The notes under the pieces are model-generated. The model had not been told where the DNA came from, searched no databases, and saw only the letters and a program-made list of their open reading frames with translations. A DNA stretch of 64,000 bases from Acinetobacter amyesii (GTDB lineage: Bacteria; Pseudomonadota; Gammaproteobacteria; Pseudomonadales; Moraxellaceae), in the NCBI RefSeq assembly GCF_002018365.1, contig NZ_MVKX01000005.1, forward strand, positions 246,869-310,868. The letters run 5' to 3'. Below are positions 18,991 to 28,138 of this stretch, piece by piece (the first letter of the stretch is position 1; each line of letters starts with the position of its first letter). The position numbers and the translations under genes are program-made.

Positions 18991-19025
18991 TCTATAATAG
19001 ATATTATTTTTAGAATTATATTCTA
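18991..19025. promoter_or_regulatory. Two dyad-symmetric sites, candidate Lrp-type operator
   Basis: TCTATAATAGA (18991-19001) and TAGAATTATATTCTA (19011-19025) are perfect inverted repeats, 9 bases apart and sharing the half-site TCTA/TAGA. They lie directly before the regulator start and cover a TATAAT -10 sequence. Such paired AT-rich dyads are typical of Lrp/AsnC autoregulation. Binding is inferred. Confidence 0.6.
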
Positions 19026-19029
19026 TTTT

Positions 19030-19524
19030 ATGAAGACATCTTCTAAGTCAATTCTAGTTAAACTAGATCGTATTGATAAAAATATCATTCGCGCACTTCA
19101 AAATAATGGTCGTATGCAAAATAATGACTTAGCCAAGGAAATCGGACTCTCTCCTTCTTCTTGTTTACGTCGGGTCAAATTACTCGAAGAGGCAGGTGTG
19201 ATTCAGAATTACACCACAGTGGTCGATCCACAAAAAATTGGCTTTCAATTGATTCTATTCTCTCGTATTTGGTTAACTGGGCAAGATGCTGAAACCATCG
19301 ATACTTTTATCGAAGCGATGAAAGAACTTCCTCAAGTCATGGAGTGCTACATTATTTTGGGTGAGTGCGATGCAATGCTCAAAGTAGTGGTGCCTGACCT
19401 AGAAAGTTACCGCAAATTTCAGTCTACGCACTTAACCAAGAAAAATGGCATCACCAGTGTAAAGACTGATTTACCAAGCCAAATCATCAAACAAAGCTTC
19501 CAGTTACCGTTAGAAGATTTATAA
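19030..19524 (+). CDS. Lrp/AsnC-family transcriptional regulator
   Basis: 164 residues. The N-terminal winged helix-turn-helix (LDRIDKNIIRALQNNGRMQN, NDLAKEIGLSPSSCLRRVKL) is followed by the RAM (amino-acid binding, oligomerising) domain from about residue 75. The latter contains VMECYIILGECDAMLKVVV, the family's ligand/dimer region. The start ATG at 19030 is only 5 bases after a palindrome and has no ribosome binding site, so translation may be leaderless, or the real start may be one of the few codons before LDRIDKN. It probably regulates itself and the divergent exporter. Confidence 0.92.
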   Translation: MKTSSKSILVKLDRIDKNIIRALQNNGRMQNNDLAKEIGLSPSSCLRRVKLLEEAGVIQNYTTVVDPQKIGFQLILFSRIWLTGQDAETIDTFIEAMKELPQVMECYIILGECDAMLKVVVPDLESYRKFQSTHLTKKNGITSVKTDLPSQIIKQSFQLPLEDL

Positions 19525-19989
19525 CCACACAATTGATCTACCAACGAGCAACTCAAGCATCAGAAACGACGAAGCTGATACTACACGCTTGGCAATGTAG
19601 TGACGCAGTTATTCACAGCCTCGAATGCAAATACCTAGCTATGCGGTATTTCCTTATATTTTAAGCAAAGAAAAATAATGATTTGCGGCACATTTGCAGC
19701 AATTGAATAGGAAATATCTAGGAGGTCTTTGAGCTCAATTGCTCAAGTAGGAAAACCATTGATTGGATTGACAGGCTCTCGCTATCAAAACTAAACGAAT
19801 TGAATTACTAAGCAGCGAAACGGATTGGCATTTAGAAATTTTTGTTTAGGCAACTAAGCTATGCAAAGAAGATCAACACTCTAACGCTCTGCTCACAAGC
19901 ATCTCAACATGTCATGGAGCGAGTGATATAAGGGCTAAACATTCAAATCCAATGAAGATAGCCCATGAGTTGTATATTTGCAGGATAGT
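19525..19989. other. 465 bp spacer of unknown content
   Basis: No reading frame of useful length on either strand. To the eye it is less AT-rich than other spacers in the window and has the mixed look of former coding or structured RNA sequence. There is no terminal repeat, and no match to an RNA family I know. Near 19720-19745 there is AGGAGGT followed by a weak dyad around GAGCTCAATTGCTC. I call no feature here. Confidence 0.35.
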
Positions 19990-20361
19990 TTAGGCTGGCT
20001 GATTTTCCAAAAAGTCACGATGGATGTGGCTTAGGTCAATAAGTTCATATTGTGCCAAATCAAAAATACGCCAAATGGTGAGGGCATCTTCTTTGCTGTC
20101 AAATTTTACAGTTGCTTTATTGCTCAGCTGCCACTGTTTATCCGAAATCCAAATAAAGTATTGGCCCGTCGCCGCATTAAACGCCTGAACTTTACCATCC
20201 GCATTAATCCCTTGAAGCTGTGAGCCTTCAGGTAATACTGCTTCTATTTCAGGCAAACCAATTTCAACGAAGTGTTTGATTTGGCGTAAGCCGTATCCTG
20301 CAAAAATTTCTTTTTGCTGACCATTTAACTGGTCATATTTTTCTTGAATATCTGAAATCAT
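19990..20361 (-). CDS. Hypothetical cytoplasmic protein, 123 residues
   Basis: ATG start at 20361, no signal peptide, no membrane segment. Helical start (IQEKYDQLNGQQKEIFAGYGLRQIKHFVEIG), then a beta-rich centre (GQYFIWISDKQWQLSNKATVKF) and a helical end (KEDALTIWRIFDLAQYELID). I do not recognise the family. The balanced amino-acid use and codon pattern suggest a real gene. It stands alone between the spacer and the xerC stop. The function is unknown. Confidence 0.72.
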   Translation of the reverse strand: MISDIQEKYDQLNGQQKEIFAGYGLRQIKHFVEIGLPEIEAVLPEGSQLQGINADGKVQAFNAATGQYFIWISDKQWQLSNKATVKFDSKEDALTIWRIFDLAQYELIDLSHIHRDFLENQPA

Positions 20362-20641
20362 GGTATGGCCTATATATTTTTTAACGGTACAGCAATTTAG
20401 TAAATGGCGAATTTCACTTCAGCACTTACGTCAATTCAATAATGGACAATTTTTATACCCGATAATTTGAATTTTTATAATGCGACAATAGTTCAAAATG
20501 TCGGTCAATTTTACCAATATTTTTTCACATCCTTATTTAACTTTCATGAAGCAGACCACTTTAGGATGCAAAATGTGAAATCTAGCCTATAAATTTAAGC
20601 AATATTTAGACCACTACGAGCCAAAGTCGTATTTGCAATTG

Positions 20642-21571
20642 TTACGAATCTTTATGCTGCGCCCGTGGATGGGCCTGATCATAAACTTGTGCCAATCGAT
20701 CAAAATCCACATGGGTATAAATTTGCGTGGTGGTTAAATTACTATGCCCCAACATTTCTTGAACAGCACGCAAGTCACCGCTATTGGACAACATATGACT
20801 GGCGAAGCAATGACGCAATAAGTGCGGATGTAAATCGACATTTACACCTGCACGTTGAGCTTGAAATTTAACTCGATTTTCTATTTGTCTTACCCCGAGT
20901 GGATTACCTTTTTGGGTGATAAAAACTTGAGCTTCTGGGACAAAATCACCATGCCATGCAGGATATAATTGCAACCAATGCATCACAGCCTCTTTGGCTT
21001 TAGAACCAAAAGGTACAATGCGGGTTTTATTCCCTTTACCCGTAATACGTAACAGTTGGCGATTAAAATCAATATCTCGAATGGTTAAGCCCTGCACTTC
21101 TGCCAAACGTAAACCACTTGAATATAGCAGTTCCAAAATCGCTTTATCACGTATCCAAAGTTGTCGTTGAGTTTCACTTTCCGGCTCAGGCTGTTCCATG
21201 ATTTGTTTAATGGTTTCAATATCAACCAATCCTGGTAAAGGACGTGATTGGCGTTTGAGCTGAAAATCATCTGCGGGATTAAAACTGAGATAATCCCCTT
21301 GTTCTGCCCATTTCATAAATTGGCGAATGGAGGACAACATACGCTGCAAACTACTTGGACTGAGCTGAAACTGTTCAACTTTATAAGCGACAAATTCACG
21401 CAGATCTGACTTTTCAACATCATGCAGTGGCAAGTTGCGTATTGTACAAAATTGGAGAAAATCACTGACATCGCGCTCATAAGCCAGTAGCGTGTGTTCT
21501 GACTGATTTTGTATTTTGCGCTCTTTGAGCCACATGCCAAGCAAAATTTGAGGATCAAAAACCTTGGACAT
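20642..21571 (-). CDS. xerC: Tyrosine recombinase XerC
   Basis: 309 residues from ATG at 21571 (MSKVFDPQ), which has a good TAGGAGAG ribosome binding site; an upstream in-frame extension lacks one. XerC with XerD resolves chromosome dimers at dif. The N-terminal SAM-like domain is followed by the catalytic domain with Arg155 (SSGLRLAEV), the GKGNKTR hairpin, HPHLLRH (His250, Arg253), GHSNLTTTQIYTHV (His276) and the nucleophile Tyr285. Its position after lysA-dapF matches the E. coli dapF-xerC region and supports XerC rather than XerD. It starts 8 bases after the hydrolase stop. Confidence 0.95.
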   Translation of the reverse strand: MSKVFDPQILLGMWLKERKIQNQSEHTLLAYERDVSDFLQFCTIRNLPLHDVEKSDLREFVAYKVEQFQLSPSSLQRMLSSIRQFMKWAEQGDYLSFNPADDFQLKRQSRPLPGLVDIETIKQIMEQPEPESETQRQLWIRDKAILELLYSSGLRLAEVQGLTIRDIDFNRQLLRITGKGNKTRIVPFGSKAKEAVMHWLQLYPAWHGDFVPEAQVFITQKGNPLGVRQIENRVKFQAQRAGVNVDLHPHLLRHCFASHMLSNSGDLRAVQEMLGHSNLTTTQIYTHVDFDRLAQVYDQAHPRAQHKDS

Positions 21572-21579
21572 TATCTCTC

Positions 21580-22182
21580 CTAAAACTGCTTTAAAAATGC
21601 AGAAATATGCACGGCACAAATATCTGCATGACTTGAGGCAAAGAGATGATCACCGCCTGCAATCACATGCAGTGAAGAAGATGCTAATTGCTGCTGCAAA
21701 AACTCACCTACAGCCACAGGACTGATGAAATCCGCATCCCCCCATAACAGCAGTACTGGCTGTCGAATATTTTCCAGTTGCGTGGCATAGTCTAGTTTTA
21801 CTGTGCTAAACCAGTCTGGATAATCTAAATATTGCTGCTGATACGCCGTACGCCAGTCTTCAACTTGAAAAGCAGTCATATCGATACCGCCAGAAGTTGC
21901 AATCAATACTAGCCCTTTTACCTGTTCGGGCTTTTCAAGCGCAGCCTGCACGGCAAATATCCCACCCATAGACTGCGCAATAATAATGCACTCGTCCTGA
22001 ATATGATCCAGCACATAACGGCTTAAACTTGAAAAATCCTGTACATCATCATGGGCTTGCTCATTTGCAAAAGCAGGATAAGCGACGATTTTCTGATCTG
22101 GATAATCTTGGATCTTTACAGCCAATGGTGTCCAAAAATCAGTACTACCAGATGCCCCTGGTAAAAAGATCAGCTGTGTCAT
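21580..22182 (-). CDS. Alpha/beta hydrolase
   Basis: About 200 residues with a complete alpha/beta hydrolase core: oxyanion region LIFLPGASGSTDFW at the start, nucleophile elbow AQSMGG near residue 74, acid near LLLWGDADFISP and histidine in GGDHLFASSH. No lid insertion. The natural substrate is unknown; small hydrolases of this type are often esterases. I place the start at 22182 (MTQLIFLPG), because the upstream ATG at 22233 abuts the T-run of the dapF terminator. It lies between dapF and xerC and probably shares their transcript by read-through. Confidence 0.85.
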   Translation of the reverse strand: MTQLIFLPGASGSTDFWTPLAVKIQDYPDQKIVAYPAFANEQAHDDVQDFSSLSRYVLDHIQDECIIIAQSMGGIFAVQAALEKPEQVKGLVLIATSGGIDMTAFQVEDWRTAYQQQYLDYPDWFSTVKLDYATQLENIRQPVLLLWGDADFISPVAVGEFLQQQLASSSLHVIAGGDHLFASSHADICAVHISAFLKQF

Positions 22183-22233
22183 AACGCACTTGTGTTTCAA
22201 TACATTTTCATAGCATAGCGGAATTTCAGACAT

Positions 22234-22262
22234 AAAAAAGCACCTTCAAATGAAAGTGCCCT
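22234..22262 (-). terminator. Terminator after dapF
   Basis: Minus-strand stem GCACTTTC/GAAGGTGC (one G-T pair), loop ATTT, followed by six T. It separates dapF from the hydrolase-xerC pair. Confidence 0.8.
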
Positions 22263-22281
22263 TTTGTGCAGTGATATCCAC

Positions 22282-23127
22282 TTAACCTTGGAAGTAGCTT
22301 AAATCTAAGCGTCCTTCGTAAACTGTTGCAGTTGGTCCAGTCATCCAGACTACACCACCTTCTTGCCACTCAATCTGTAGCTTACCACCTGCCAACTCAA
22401 TTTCAACTGAATTGGCTAATAAACCACGACGCATACCTGATACTGCCGCTGCACAAGCACCTGTACCACAGGCCATGGTTTCACCGACACCACGTTCAAA
22501 TACACGTAAGCGTGCATGTTTCTCATCGACGATTTGCATAAAGCCAGCATTTACTCGCTGTGGAAAACGCTCATGCGATTCGACTTGTGGACCAATTTTA
22601 GTGACGTCTGCGGTAATGACATCAGGAACGATCGTCACTGCATGCGGATTACCCATACTCACCACATCAATGGTGAGCTGTTCATTATTCGCCAATGCAA
22701 TGTCGTATAAGTTTTCAGGCTCTTCCGCAATAAATGGAATTTCATGCGGTAAAAAGCGTGGATAACCCATATTAACGCGCACCCAACCATTCGCACCTAA
22801 TTCAGGCTCTACGATACCTGACTTGGTTTGTACTTTGATTTTGGTTTTGCTGGTCAATTTACGTTCATGCACAAAGCGCGCAAAACAACGTACACCATTA
22901 CCGCATTGTTCAACTTCCGAACCATCCGCATTAAAAATACGATATTTGAAATCGACGTTGGGTAAATCAGGTGGTTCTACAATCAAAAGCTGATCAAAAC
23001 CAATACCAAAATGACGGTCGGCCAAACGCTGAATCGTCACTGTATCTAAATAAGCCCGTTGGCTAATCAGATCAACCACCATAAAGTCATTGCCAAGGCC
23101 ATGCATTTTGGTAAATTCTAATAACAT
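22282..23127 (-). CDS. dapF: Diaminopimelate epimerase
   Basis: Interconverts LL- and meso-diaminopimelate for lysine and peptidoglycan synthesis, without a cofactor, using two cysteines. It has 281 residues from ATG at 23127 ([15 protein letters not shown]), which is preceded by AAGGAG; a longer frame to 23193 would run into lysA. Both catalytic cysteines are in place: EQCGNGVRC near residue 73 and [12 protein letters not shown] near 220. It starts 13 bases after the lysA stop, so the two are co-transcribed; LysA uses the product of DapF. Confidence 0.97.
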   Translation of the reverse strand: MLLEFTKMHGLGNDFMVVDLISQRAYLDTVTIQRLADRHFGIGFDQLLIVEPPDLPNVDFKYRIFNADGSEVEQCGNGVRCFARFVHERKLTSKTKIKVQTKSGIVEPELGANGWVRVNMGYPRFLPHEIPFIAEEPENLYDIALANNEQLTIDVVSMGNPHAVTIVPDVITADVTKIGPQVESHERFPQRVNAGFMQIVDEKHARLRVFERGVGETMACGTGACAAAVSGMRRGLLANSVEIELAGGKLQIEWQEGGVVWMTGPTATVYEGRLDLSYFQG

Positions 23128-23140
23128 CTCGAATTTCTCC

Positions 23141-24385
23141 TTAAGGCAATAAACGTTCACGTTCCCATAATGATTCGATGGTTTCACGCTCACGAATCAA
23201 ATGAGACTGATCACCGTCAACCATTACTTCAGCAGCACGTCCGCGGCTGTTGTAGTTTGAGCTCATGACAAAACCATAAGCACCCGCACCCAATACTGCA
23301 AGCACGTCATTTTCTTGAATCGCCAACTGACGTTGCTTACCGAGGAAATCACCGGTTTCGCAAATCGCACCAACAACATCCCAGTCTTTCTTTTCTGTAT
23401 CTGCACGAGGCGTTACTTCCTGAATATCCATCCATGCTTCATATAAAGCGGGACGGATTAAGTCGTTCATTGCAGCATCAATAATGGCAAAATTACGATG
23501 ATTGGTCGGTTTGAGTAAATCAACTTTGGTTAACAACACACCTGCATTTGCAGAAATACTACGACCCGGTTCCATATACACCTTAAGGCCTAATTTTTCT
23601 AAAGCCGGACGCATTGCCTGAGCATATTCTTCAACAGTTGGCGGAACTTCGTCTTTGTAAGTCACACCTAAACCACCACCAATATCAATGTGTTTTAGCT
23701 GAATATCCATCTCTTTCAGTTGATTGATCATCACAATGACACGATCAAGTGCATCAACAAAAGGCTGAGTTTCAGTCAACTGTGAACCGATATGGCAATC
23801 AATCCCGACAATCTCAAGATTTGGCAACGACGCCGCATACGCATAGGTGTCAAAAACGCTGTCTGAAGGAATACCGAATTTATTTTCTTTTAAACCCGTA
23901 GAGATATAAGGATGGGTTTTGGCATCCACATCTGGATTTACACGCAATGAAATCGGTGCTTTCTTACCCATTGCCGCAGCAACTTTTTGGATTCGATCCA
24001 ACTCTGCATGAGATTCTACGTTAAAACATGCAATACCCACGTCCAACGCTTTTTGGATATCGGCTTCAGTTTTACCCAAACCAGAGAATACAATTTTAGA
24101 AGCTTCACCACCGGCTTTTAATACACGTGCGAGTTCACCACCCGTCACGATATCAAAACCAGCACCCTGCTTGGCAAGTACGTTTAACACCGCAAGATTA
24201 GAGTTTGACTTTACCGCAAAACAAATTTGATGGTCGATAAAGCTAAATGCACGATCCATATCTGAATAATGCTTTTCAAAAGTAGCTTTTGAATAAACAT
24301 AAAGCGGTGTGCCATATTGCTGTGCAAGCTGTTGTAAAGAACATTGCTCTGCATGCAATACCCCATTCGTACGGGTGAAACTCAT
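23141..24385 (-). CDS. lysA: Diaminopimelate decarboxylase
   Basis: The last step of lysine synthesis, meso-diaminopimelate to lysine, PLP-dependent. It has 414 residues, family length. PLP-binding lysine in [13 protein letters not shown] near residue 58, the glycine-rich phosphate loop [12 protein letters not shown] near 225, [12 protein letters not shown] near 270, and the second-subunit active-site cysteine in ICETGDFLG near 335. It lies between lptM and dapF, the order also seen in other gammaproteobacteria. Nothing unusual. Confidence 0.98.
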   Translation of the reverse strand: MSFTRTNGVLHAEQCSLQQLAQQYGTPLYVYSKATFEKHYSDMDRAFSFIDHQICFAVKSNSNLAVLNVLAKQGAGFDIVTGGELARVLKAGGEASKIVFSGLGKTEADIQKALDVGIACFNVESHAELDRIQKVAAAMGKKAPISLRVNPDVDAKTHPYISTGLKENKFGIPSDSVFDTYAYAASLPNLEIVGIDCHIGSQLTETQPFVDALDRVIVMINQLKEMDIQLKHIDIGGGLGVTYKDEVPPTVEEYAQAMRPALEKLGLKVYMEPGRSISANAGVLLTKVDLLKPTNHRNFAIIDAAMNDLIRPALYEAWMDIQEVTPRADTEKKDWDVVGAICETGDFLGKQRQLAIQENDVLAVLGAGAYGFVMSSNYNSRGRAAEVMVDGDQSHLIRERETIESLWERERLLP

Positions 24386-24409
24386 GAAAGTATCCTTTCT
24401 ATAAAAGCA

Positions 24410-24631
24410 TTAAGGTGTAGGGTTAGAATTTGAAGATTCCGATTCAGTTGCAACAGGTGCCGCTTGTTTTTCCTGCTTTTGCTGTGCAGGCGTATCTGGA
24501 TAAATCAGATATTTTGCGCGCTTATCTGCATTTGCATCTGATGGTAAATGCAATGCACCAGACTGACCACAAGCGGTCAGCAGCAAAGCACTTGCTAATA
24601 CAATAATTTTATAATTCATAAAACGATACAT
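24410..24631 (-). CDS. lptM: LptM-type (YifL) small lipoprotein
   Basis: A 73-residue lipoprotein. Signal sequence with lipobox LTAC (Cys21), then GQSGALHLP, matching the short conserved N-terminus (C-G-x-x-G-x-L-x-x-P) of YifL/LptM. LptM aids oxidation and assembly of the LptD-LptE lipopolysaccharide translocon. The rest is a low-complexity Gln/Pro/Ser tail. I chose ATG at 24631 because TAGG stands before it; the longer frame to 24724 has an atypical start. It is the first gene of the lptM-lysA-dapF cluster. Confidence 0.9.
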   Translation of the reverse strand: MYRFMNYKIIVLASALLLTACGQSGALHLPSDANADKRAKYLIYPDTPAQQKQEKQAAPVATESESSNSNPTP

Positions 24632-24903
24632 AAACGTACCTAATGAAAAGATTTTTCCGAGTATAACGTGATCAACCCGCGGATAAAAGAAAAGCCCTGT
24701 AATTCCAAGTGAGCTTTTTGCCATTCTGCACTAAATTTAAGCAAAATTTGACGGTGCTGTTTTCAATCCTTATTTGTCTTTATTTCTAGCTCGATCAGGC
24801 TATTGATTTCACTGAAATAGCTTATCAATTTGAATGCTGTTTTATACAAATTGAAGCGCTAATAAACAATCTGTTTTAACGCAAAATAAATCCATATCCA
24901 AAT
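24632..24903. promoter_or_regulatory. Upstream region of lptM-lysA-dapF
   Basis: About 270 bp without a convincing gene (an in-frame extension of lptM to 24724 looks non-coding). It must hold the promoter of the lptM operon. No hexamers are assigned. Confidence 0.4.
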
Positions 24904-24936
24904 AAAAAAGCTGCCCCCTCAGGAGCAGCTTTTTAT
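24904..24936 (-). terminator. Terminator of the cycA-like gene
   Basis: Ten-pair stem (minus AAGCTGCTCC/GGGGCAGCTT, one G-T pair), loop TGAG, T-run on both sides in the respective strand. Confidence 0.88.
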
Positions 24937-24963
24937 GTTTTTACATCAGTTCAAAAATGTAAA

Positions 24964-26367
24964 TTAATGGTGCTTTTTCTTATAAAAACCGAAATAGCCA
25001 ATAATCAAAATGATGAACCAAATTGGGCTCACCATAAGCGCTTTCATGGTATCTGCTTCTAGCGACAAGACATAAATCATGCCGATGAAGAAGATAATCA
25101 CGAGCCAGCAGGTATATAAGCCACCCGGTAATTTAAAGGTTGACTTCGCATGCAACTCAGGACGAGTTTTATAGTAAACGATATAGCTCCAGATAATCAT
25201 GAGCCATACACAGATAAATAAAATCGTAGACAGTGTAGTTGCTAAAGTGAAGGCTTCAACCGTGTTCGGTACGAAATACTGTAATGCCGCACCCAACAGT
25301 AAACAAACTGCAGAGAAATACAACGCATTTGCAGGAACTGCACGTGAGTTTAGACGACCAAACGCTTTTGGACCTTGCTCCTCACGAGATAAACCAAACA
25401 ACATACGTGAAGTCGAGAACACACCACTATTCATAGATGACATGACTGATGACAACACCACCAAGTTCATAATAATCGCAGCAGCAGCAATACCGGCTTG
25501 GCTAAACAAGTTCACGAAAGGTGAAATGCTTGGGTCAATGGTATTCCAAGGTGTTACTGACATCACAATCACAAGTGCAAGCACATAGAAAATAATGATA
25601 CGAATTGGAATCGAGTTCACAGCTTTAGGTAAGTTGTGCTCTGGATCTTTGGTTTCTGCTGCCGTAGTACCGACGAGTTCTACGCCAACAAAGGCAAAAA
25701 TAGCAATCTGGAAACCTGCCAAGAAGCCGGTTACACCTGTTGGGAATAGACCACCATGCGACCATAAATGTGTGAATGATGCGATTTCACCTGTCGATGA
25801 GCTAAAGCCGGTAAAGATCATCCAAAGACCGACACCAATGAGCACCACGATTGCAATAATCTTAATCAGTGCAAACCAAAACTCTAATTCACCAAAAAGT
25901 TTAACCGTAACAAGGTTTAAACCCATGATAAACACAATGGCGGCAACGCTGATCATCACCCCTTCTTCGGGCGAGAACGGGTTACCTCCATTAAAGAATT
26001 GCAGGTAATAAATAATGGCCGATAAATCTGCAATCCCTATAGTGATCCAGCACAGCCAATAGGTCCAACCCACAAAATAACCTGCCCATGGGCCGATTAA
26101 GTCGGTTGCAAAATCGATAAAAGATTTATATTCAAGATTTGATAGTAATAACTCGCCTAATGCACGCATGACGAGGAAAACCATAAAACCAATAATCATA
26201 TAGATAATAAGGATGGACGGACCAGCTAAACTGATGGTCTTTCCTGACCCCATAAATAAACCTGTACCAATCGCACCACCAATCGCAATCAATTGCAGGT
26301 GTCGGTTGGACAAGCTTCGTTTCAAATCGCCGCTATTAGCGTGCGATCCATGAATTTCATTTGACAT
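24964..26367 (-). CDS. cycA: APC-family amino-acid permease (CycA-like)
   Basis: 467 residues, 12 membrane helices, amino-acid transporter (AAT) subgroup of the APC superfamily, inner membrane. The start LKRSLSNRHLQLIAIGGAIGTGLFMGSG is the classical helix 1 signature. FVGVELVGTTAAETKDPEHNLPKAVN near residue 230 is the AAT consensus. The sequence resembles CycA, the D-serine/D-alanine/glycine permease, more than aromatic or lysine permeases, but the substrate is inferred. It is divergent from an alanine/glycine symporter gene, which fits a shared theme of small neutral amino acids. Confidence 0.87.
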   Translation of the reverse strand: MSNEIHGSHANSGDLKRSLSNRHLQLIAIGGAIGTGLFMGSGKTISLAGPSILIIYMIIGFMVFLVMRALGELLLSNLEYKSFIDFATDLIGPWAGYFVGWTYWLCWITIGIADLSAIIYYLQFFNGGNPFSPEEGVMISVAAIVFIMGLNLVTVKLFGELEFWFALIKIIAIVVLIGVGLWMIFTGFSSSTGEIASFTHLWSHGGLFPTGVTGFLAGFQIAIFAFVGVELVGTTAAETKDPEHNLPKAVNSIPIRIIIFYVLALVIVMSVTPWNTIDPSISPFVNLFSQAGIAAAAIIMNLVVLSSVMSSMNSGVFSTSRMLFGLSREEQGPKAFGRLNSRAVPANALYFSAVCLLLGAALQYFVPNTVEAFTLATTLSTILFICVWLMIIWSYIVYYKTRPELHAKSTFKLPGGLYTCWLVIIFFIGMIYVLSLEADTMKALMVSPIWFIILIIGYFGFYKKKHH

Positions 26368-26700
26368 TATTTAATTCAACTTCGCGTTCCAATTGCGACA
26401 AATTAACGTAAAAATTTCAGAAAATACAAAATTATTTTTCATCATCTATATTTTCGGATTAAGTGACAAAGTTAATTTATTTTTCTTATATATAAAAATC
26501 TTAGCGCCAGTTCACATTTTAAAGCGACCAATAAAACAACAATTTACTTGTAATAACTTAAATTTTATGCAAAAAATATTTTACCAACGATAAAAAAATT
26601 ATGCCAAAAATCATGGAAGTTTCTAACAATGGCATATCAATTGCTACAGATATCAAAAATGTAGCATTCACTCACTCAGGGCCGATAAGAAGAAGATACT
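26368..26700. promoter_or_regulatory. Divergent promoter region of the two amino-acid transporter genes
   Basis: 333 AT-rich bases between divergent genes. A short stop-free stretch near 26600 is not convincing as a gene. No promoter hexamers could be fixed. Confidence 0.4.
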
Positions 26701-28062
26701 ATGCAAGAAATTCAAAATATCATGGAAACACTCAGTGGATGGGTCTGGGGCCCATACATGTTGGTCCTCATTGTCGGAACAGGTGTATTCCTTACCTTCC
26801 GACTGCTTTTCTGGCAATTCCGCATGTTGCCTTTCGCATTCAAACAAGTCTTTGGCAAGCATCCTAAAGCCGATCATCATGATGGCGATATTTCACATTT
26901 CGCCTCACTCATGACCGCACTTTCTGCCACCATTGGTACAGGTAATATTGCCGGTGTAGCCACCGCTTGTGTACTCGGTGGTCCGGGCGCAGTGTTTTGG
27001 ATGTGGATGACCGCGCTCTTTGGTATGGCAACCAAATATGGTGAAGGTGTACTCGCTGTAAAGTTTCGTCATAAAAATGAAAATGGCGAAATGAACGGTG
27101 GTCCGATGTATTACATCGAACGTGGACTTGGGCCTAAGTGGAAATGGTTGGCAGTGATATTTGCCCTATTTGGTACTTTGGCATCCTTTGGTATTGGTAG
27201 CTCAGTACAGTCCAATACTGTAGCACTTGCTGTTGAAAACAGCTTAGGGATCAGCACACTCACCACTGCAATCGTCATCACCATATTCTCCGCTCTCGTT
27301 ATTTTAGGCGGGATCAAATCCATTTCTAAAGCCTCTTCATTTATTGTTCCAATTATGGCGGTAGGTTATGTCTTGGGTGGCTTAATCATTATTTTCAACA
27401 ACCTTGAATTGGTGGTGCCTGCACTAAAAATGATCTTTAGCTATGCATTTACCGGCGAAGCTGCTGCAGGTGGTGCGATTGGTGCTGCGATTCGTTATGG
27501 TGTGGCACGTGGTGTATTCTCTAACGAAGCAGGCATGGGCTCTGCACCCATTGCCGCTGCGGCTGCAAAAACTGACCACCCAGCACGTCAAGGTCTTGTC
27601 TCTATGACAGGTACGTTCTTAGACACCATCATTGTTTGCTCAATTACAGGTATCGTACTTGTGATGGGCTTCATCATGGCGGGACAAAGCTTTGGTGATC
27701 AAACGGGTGCCGTATTAACGATCAGTGTTTTTGACAAACTACTGCCAGGCTTCGGTGGTTGGGTCGTGACTTTCGGTATTATTTTCTTCGCTTATTCAAC
27801 CATTCTGGGTTGGAGCTATTATGGTGAAAAATGCTGTACATACCTCTTAGGTGAAAAGTCAGTACTGATTTATCGCTTAATTTACATCGCATCAGTCTTT
27901 GTCGGCTGTGTCGTAACACTCGATCTCGTTTGGTTATTTGCCGATACCTTTAACGGTTTGATGGCTGCACCAAACTGTATTGCACTGTTATTGCTCTCAG
28001 GCATCATTGTGAAAGAATCGAAAGATTTTATTGAACGTCGTAAATCAGGTGAGTTGTACTAA
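26701..28062 (+). CDS. Alanine/glycine:cation symporter (AGCS family)
   Basis: 453 residues, about 11 membrane helices, family of Na+- or H+-coupled alanine/glycine uptake proteins (AgcS/DagA/YaaJ). Signatures: TALSATIGTGNIAGVATA near residue 73, NGGPMYYIERGLG near 130, and YGVARGVFSNEAGMGSAPIAAAAA near 265. Start ATG at 26701 with an AAGAAGAA purine run before it. Single gene, closed by a very strong terminator. The substrate assignment is from the family. Confidence 0.93.
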   Translation: MQEIQNIMETLSGWVWGPYMLVLIVGTGVFLTFRLLFWQFRMLPFAFKQVFGKHPKADHHDGDISHFASLMTALSATIGTGNIAGVATACVLGGPGAVFWMWMTALFGMATKYGEGVLAVKFRHKNENGEMNGGPMYYIERGLGPKWKWLAVIFALFGTLASFGIGSSVQSNTVALAVENSLGISTLTTAIVITIFSALVILGGIKSISKASSFIVPIMAVGYVLGGLIIIFNNLELVVPALKMIFSYAFTGEAAAGGAIGAAIRYGVARGVFSNEAGMGSAPIAAAAAKTDHPARQGLVSMTGTFLDTIIVCSITGIVLVMGFIMAGQSFGDQTGAVLTISVFDKLLPGFGGWVVTFGIIFFAYSTILGWSYYGEKCCTYLLGEKSVLIYRLIYIASVFVGCVVTLDLVWLFADTFNGLMAAPNCIALLLLSGIIVKESKDFIERRKSGELY

Positions 28063-28081
28063 TCCCTCCATCCTGCTCAAC

Positions 28082-28113
28082 AAAAAGCCACGTGAATTCA
28101 CGTGGCTTTTTTT
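28082..28113. terminator. Terminator of the AGCS gene and, on the other strand, of the 28139-28666 gene
   Basis: A perfect palindrome centred at 28096/28097 (arms AAGCCACGTGAA/TTCACGTGGCTT) with A- and T-runs. A strong bidirectional terminator. Confidence 0.92.
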
Positions 28114-28138
28114 ATTCGGACTGAAAATCGATATTTAC

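Noticed and set aside
22183..22233. Longer N-terminus of the alpha/beta hydrolase
   Set aside because: The upstream ATG lies at the T-run of the dapF terminator and the extra residues do not belong to the hydrolase fold.
23128..23193. Longer N-terminus of dapF
   Set aside because: It would overlap lysA and lacks a ribosome binding site, whereas ATG at 23127 has AAGGAG and the family start [10 protein letters not shown].
24632..24724. Extended N-terminus of the LptM lipoprotein
   Set aside because: The extension puts about 30 residues before the signal sequence, which would abolish normal lipoprotein export.
28085..28108. Perfect 24 bp palindrome as a regulator site
   Set aside because: It sits between two converging genes with A- and T-runs on its sides, so a bidirectional terminator explains it fully.
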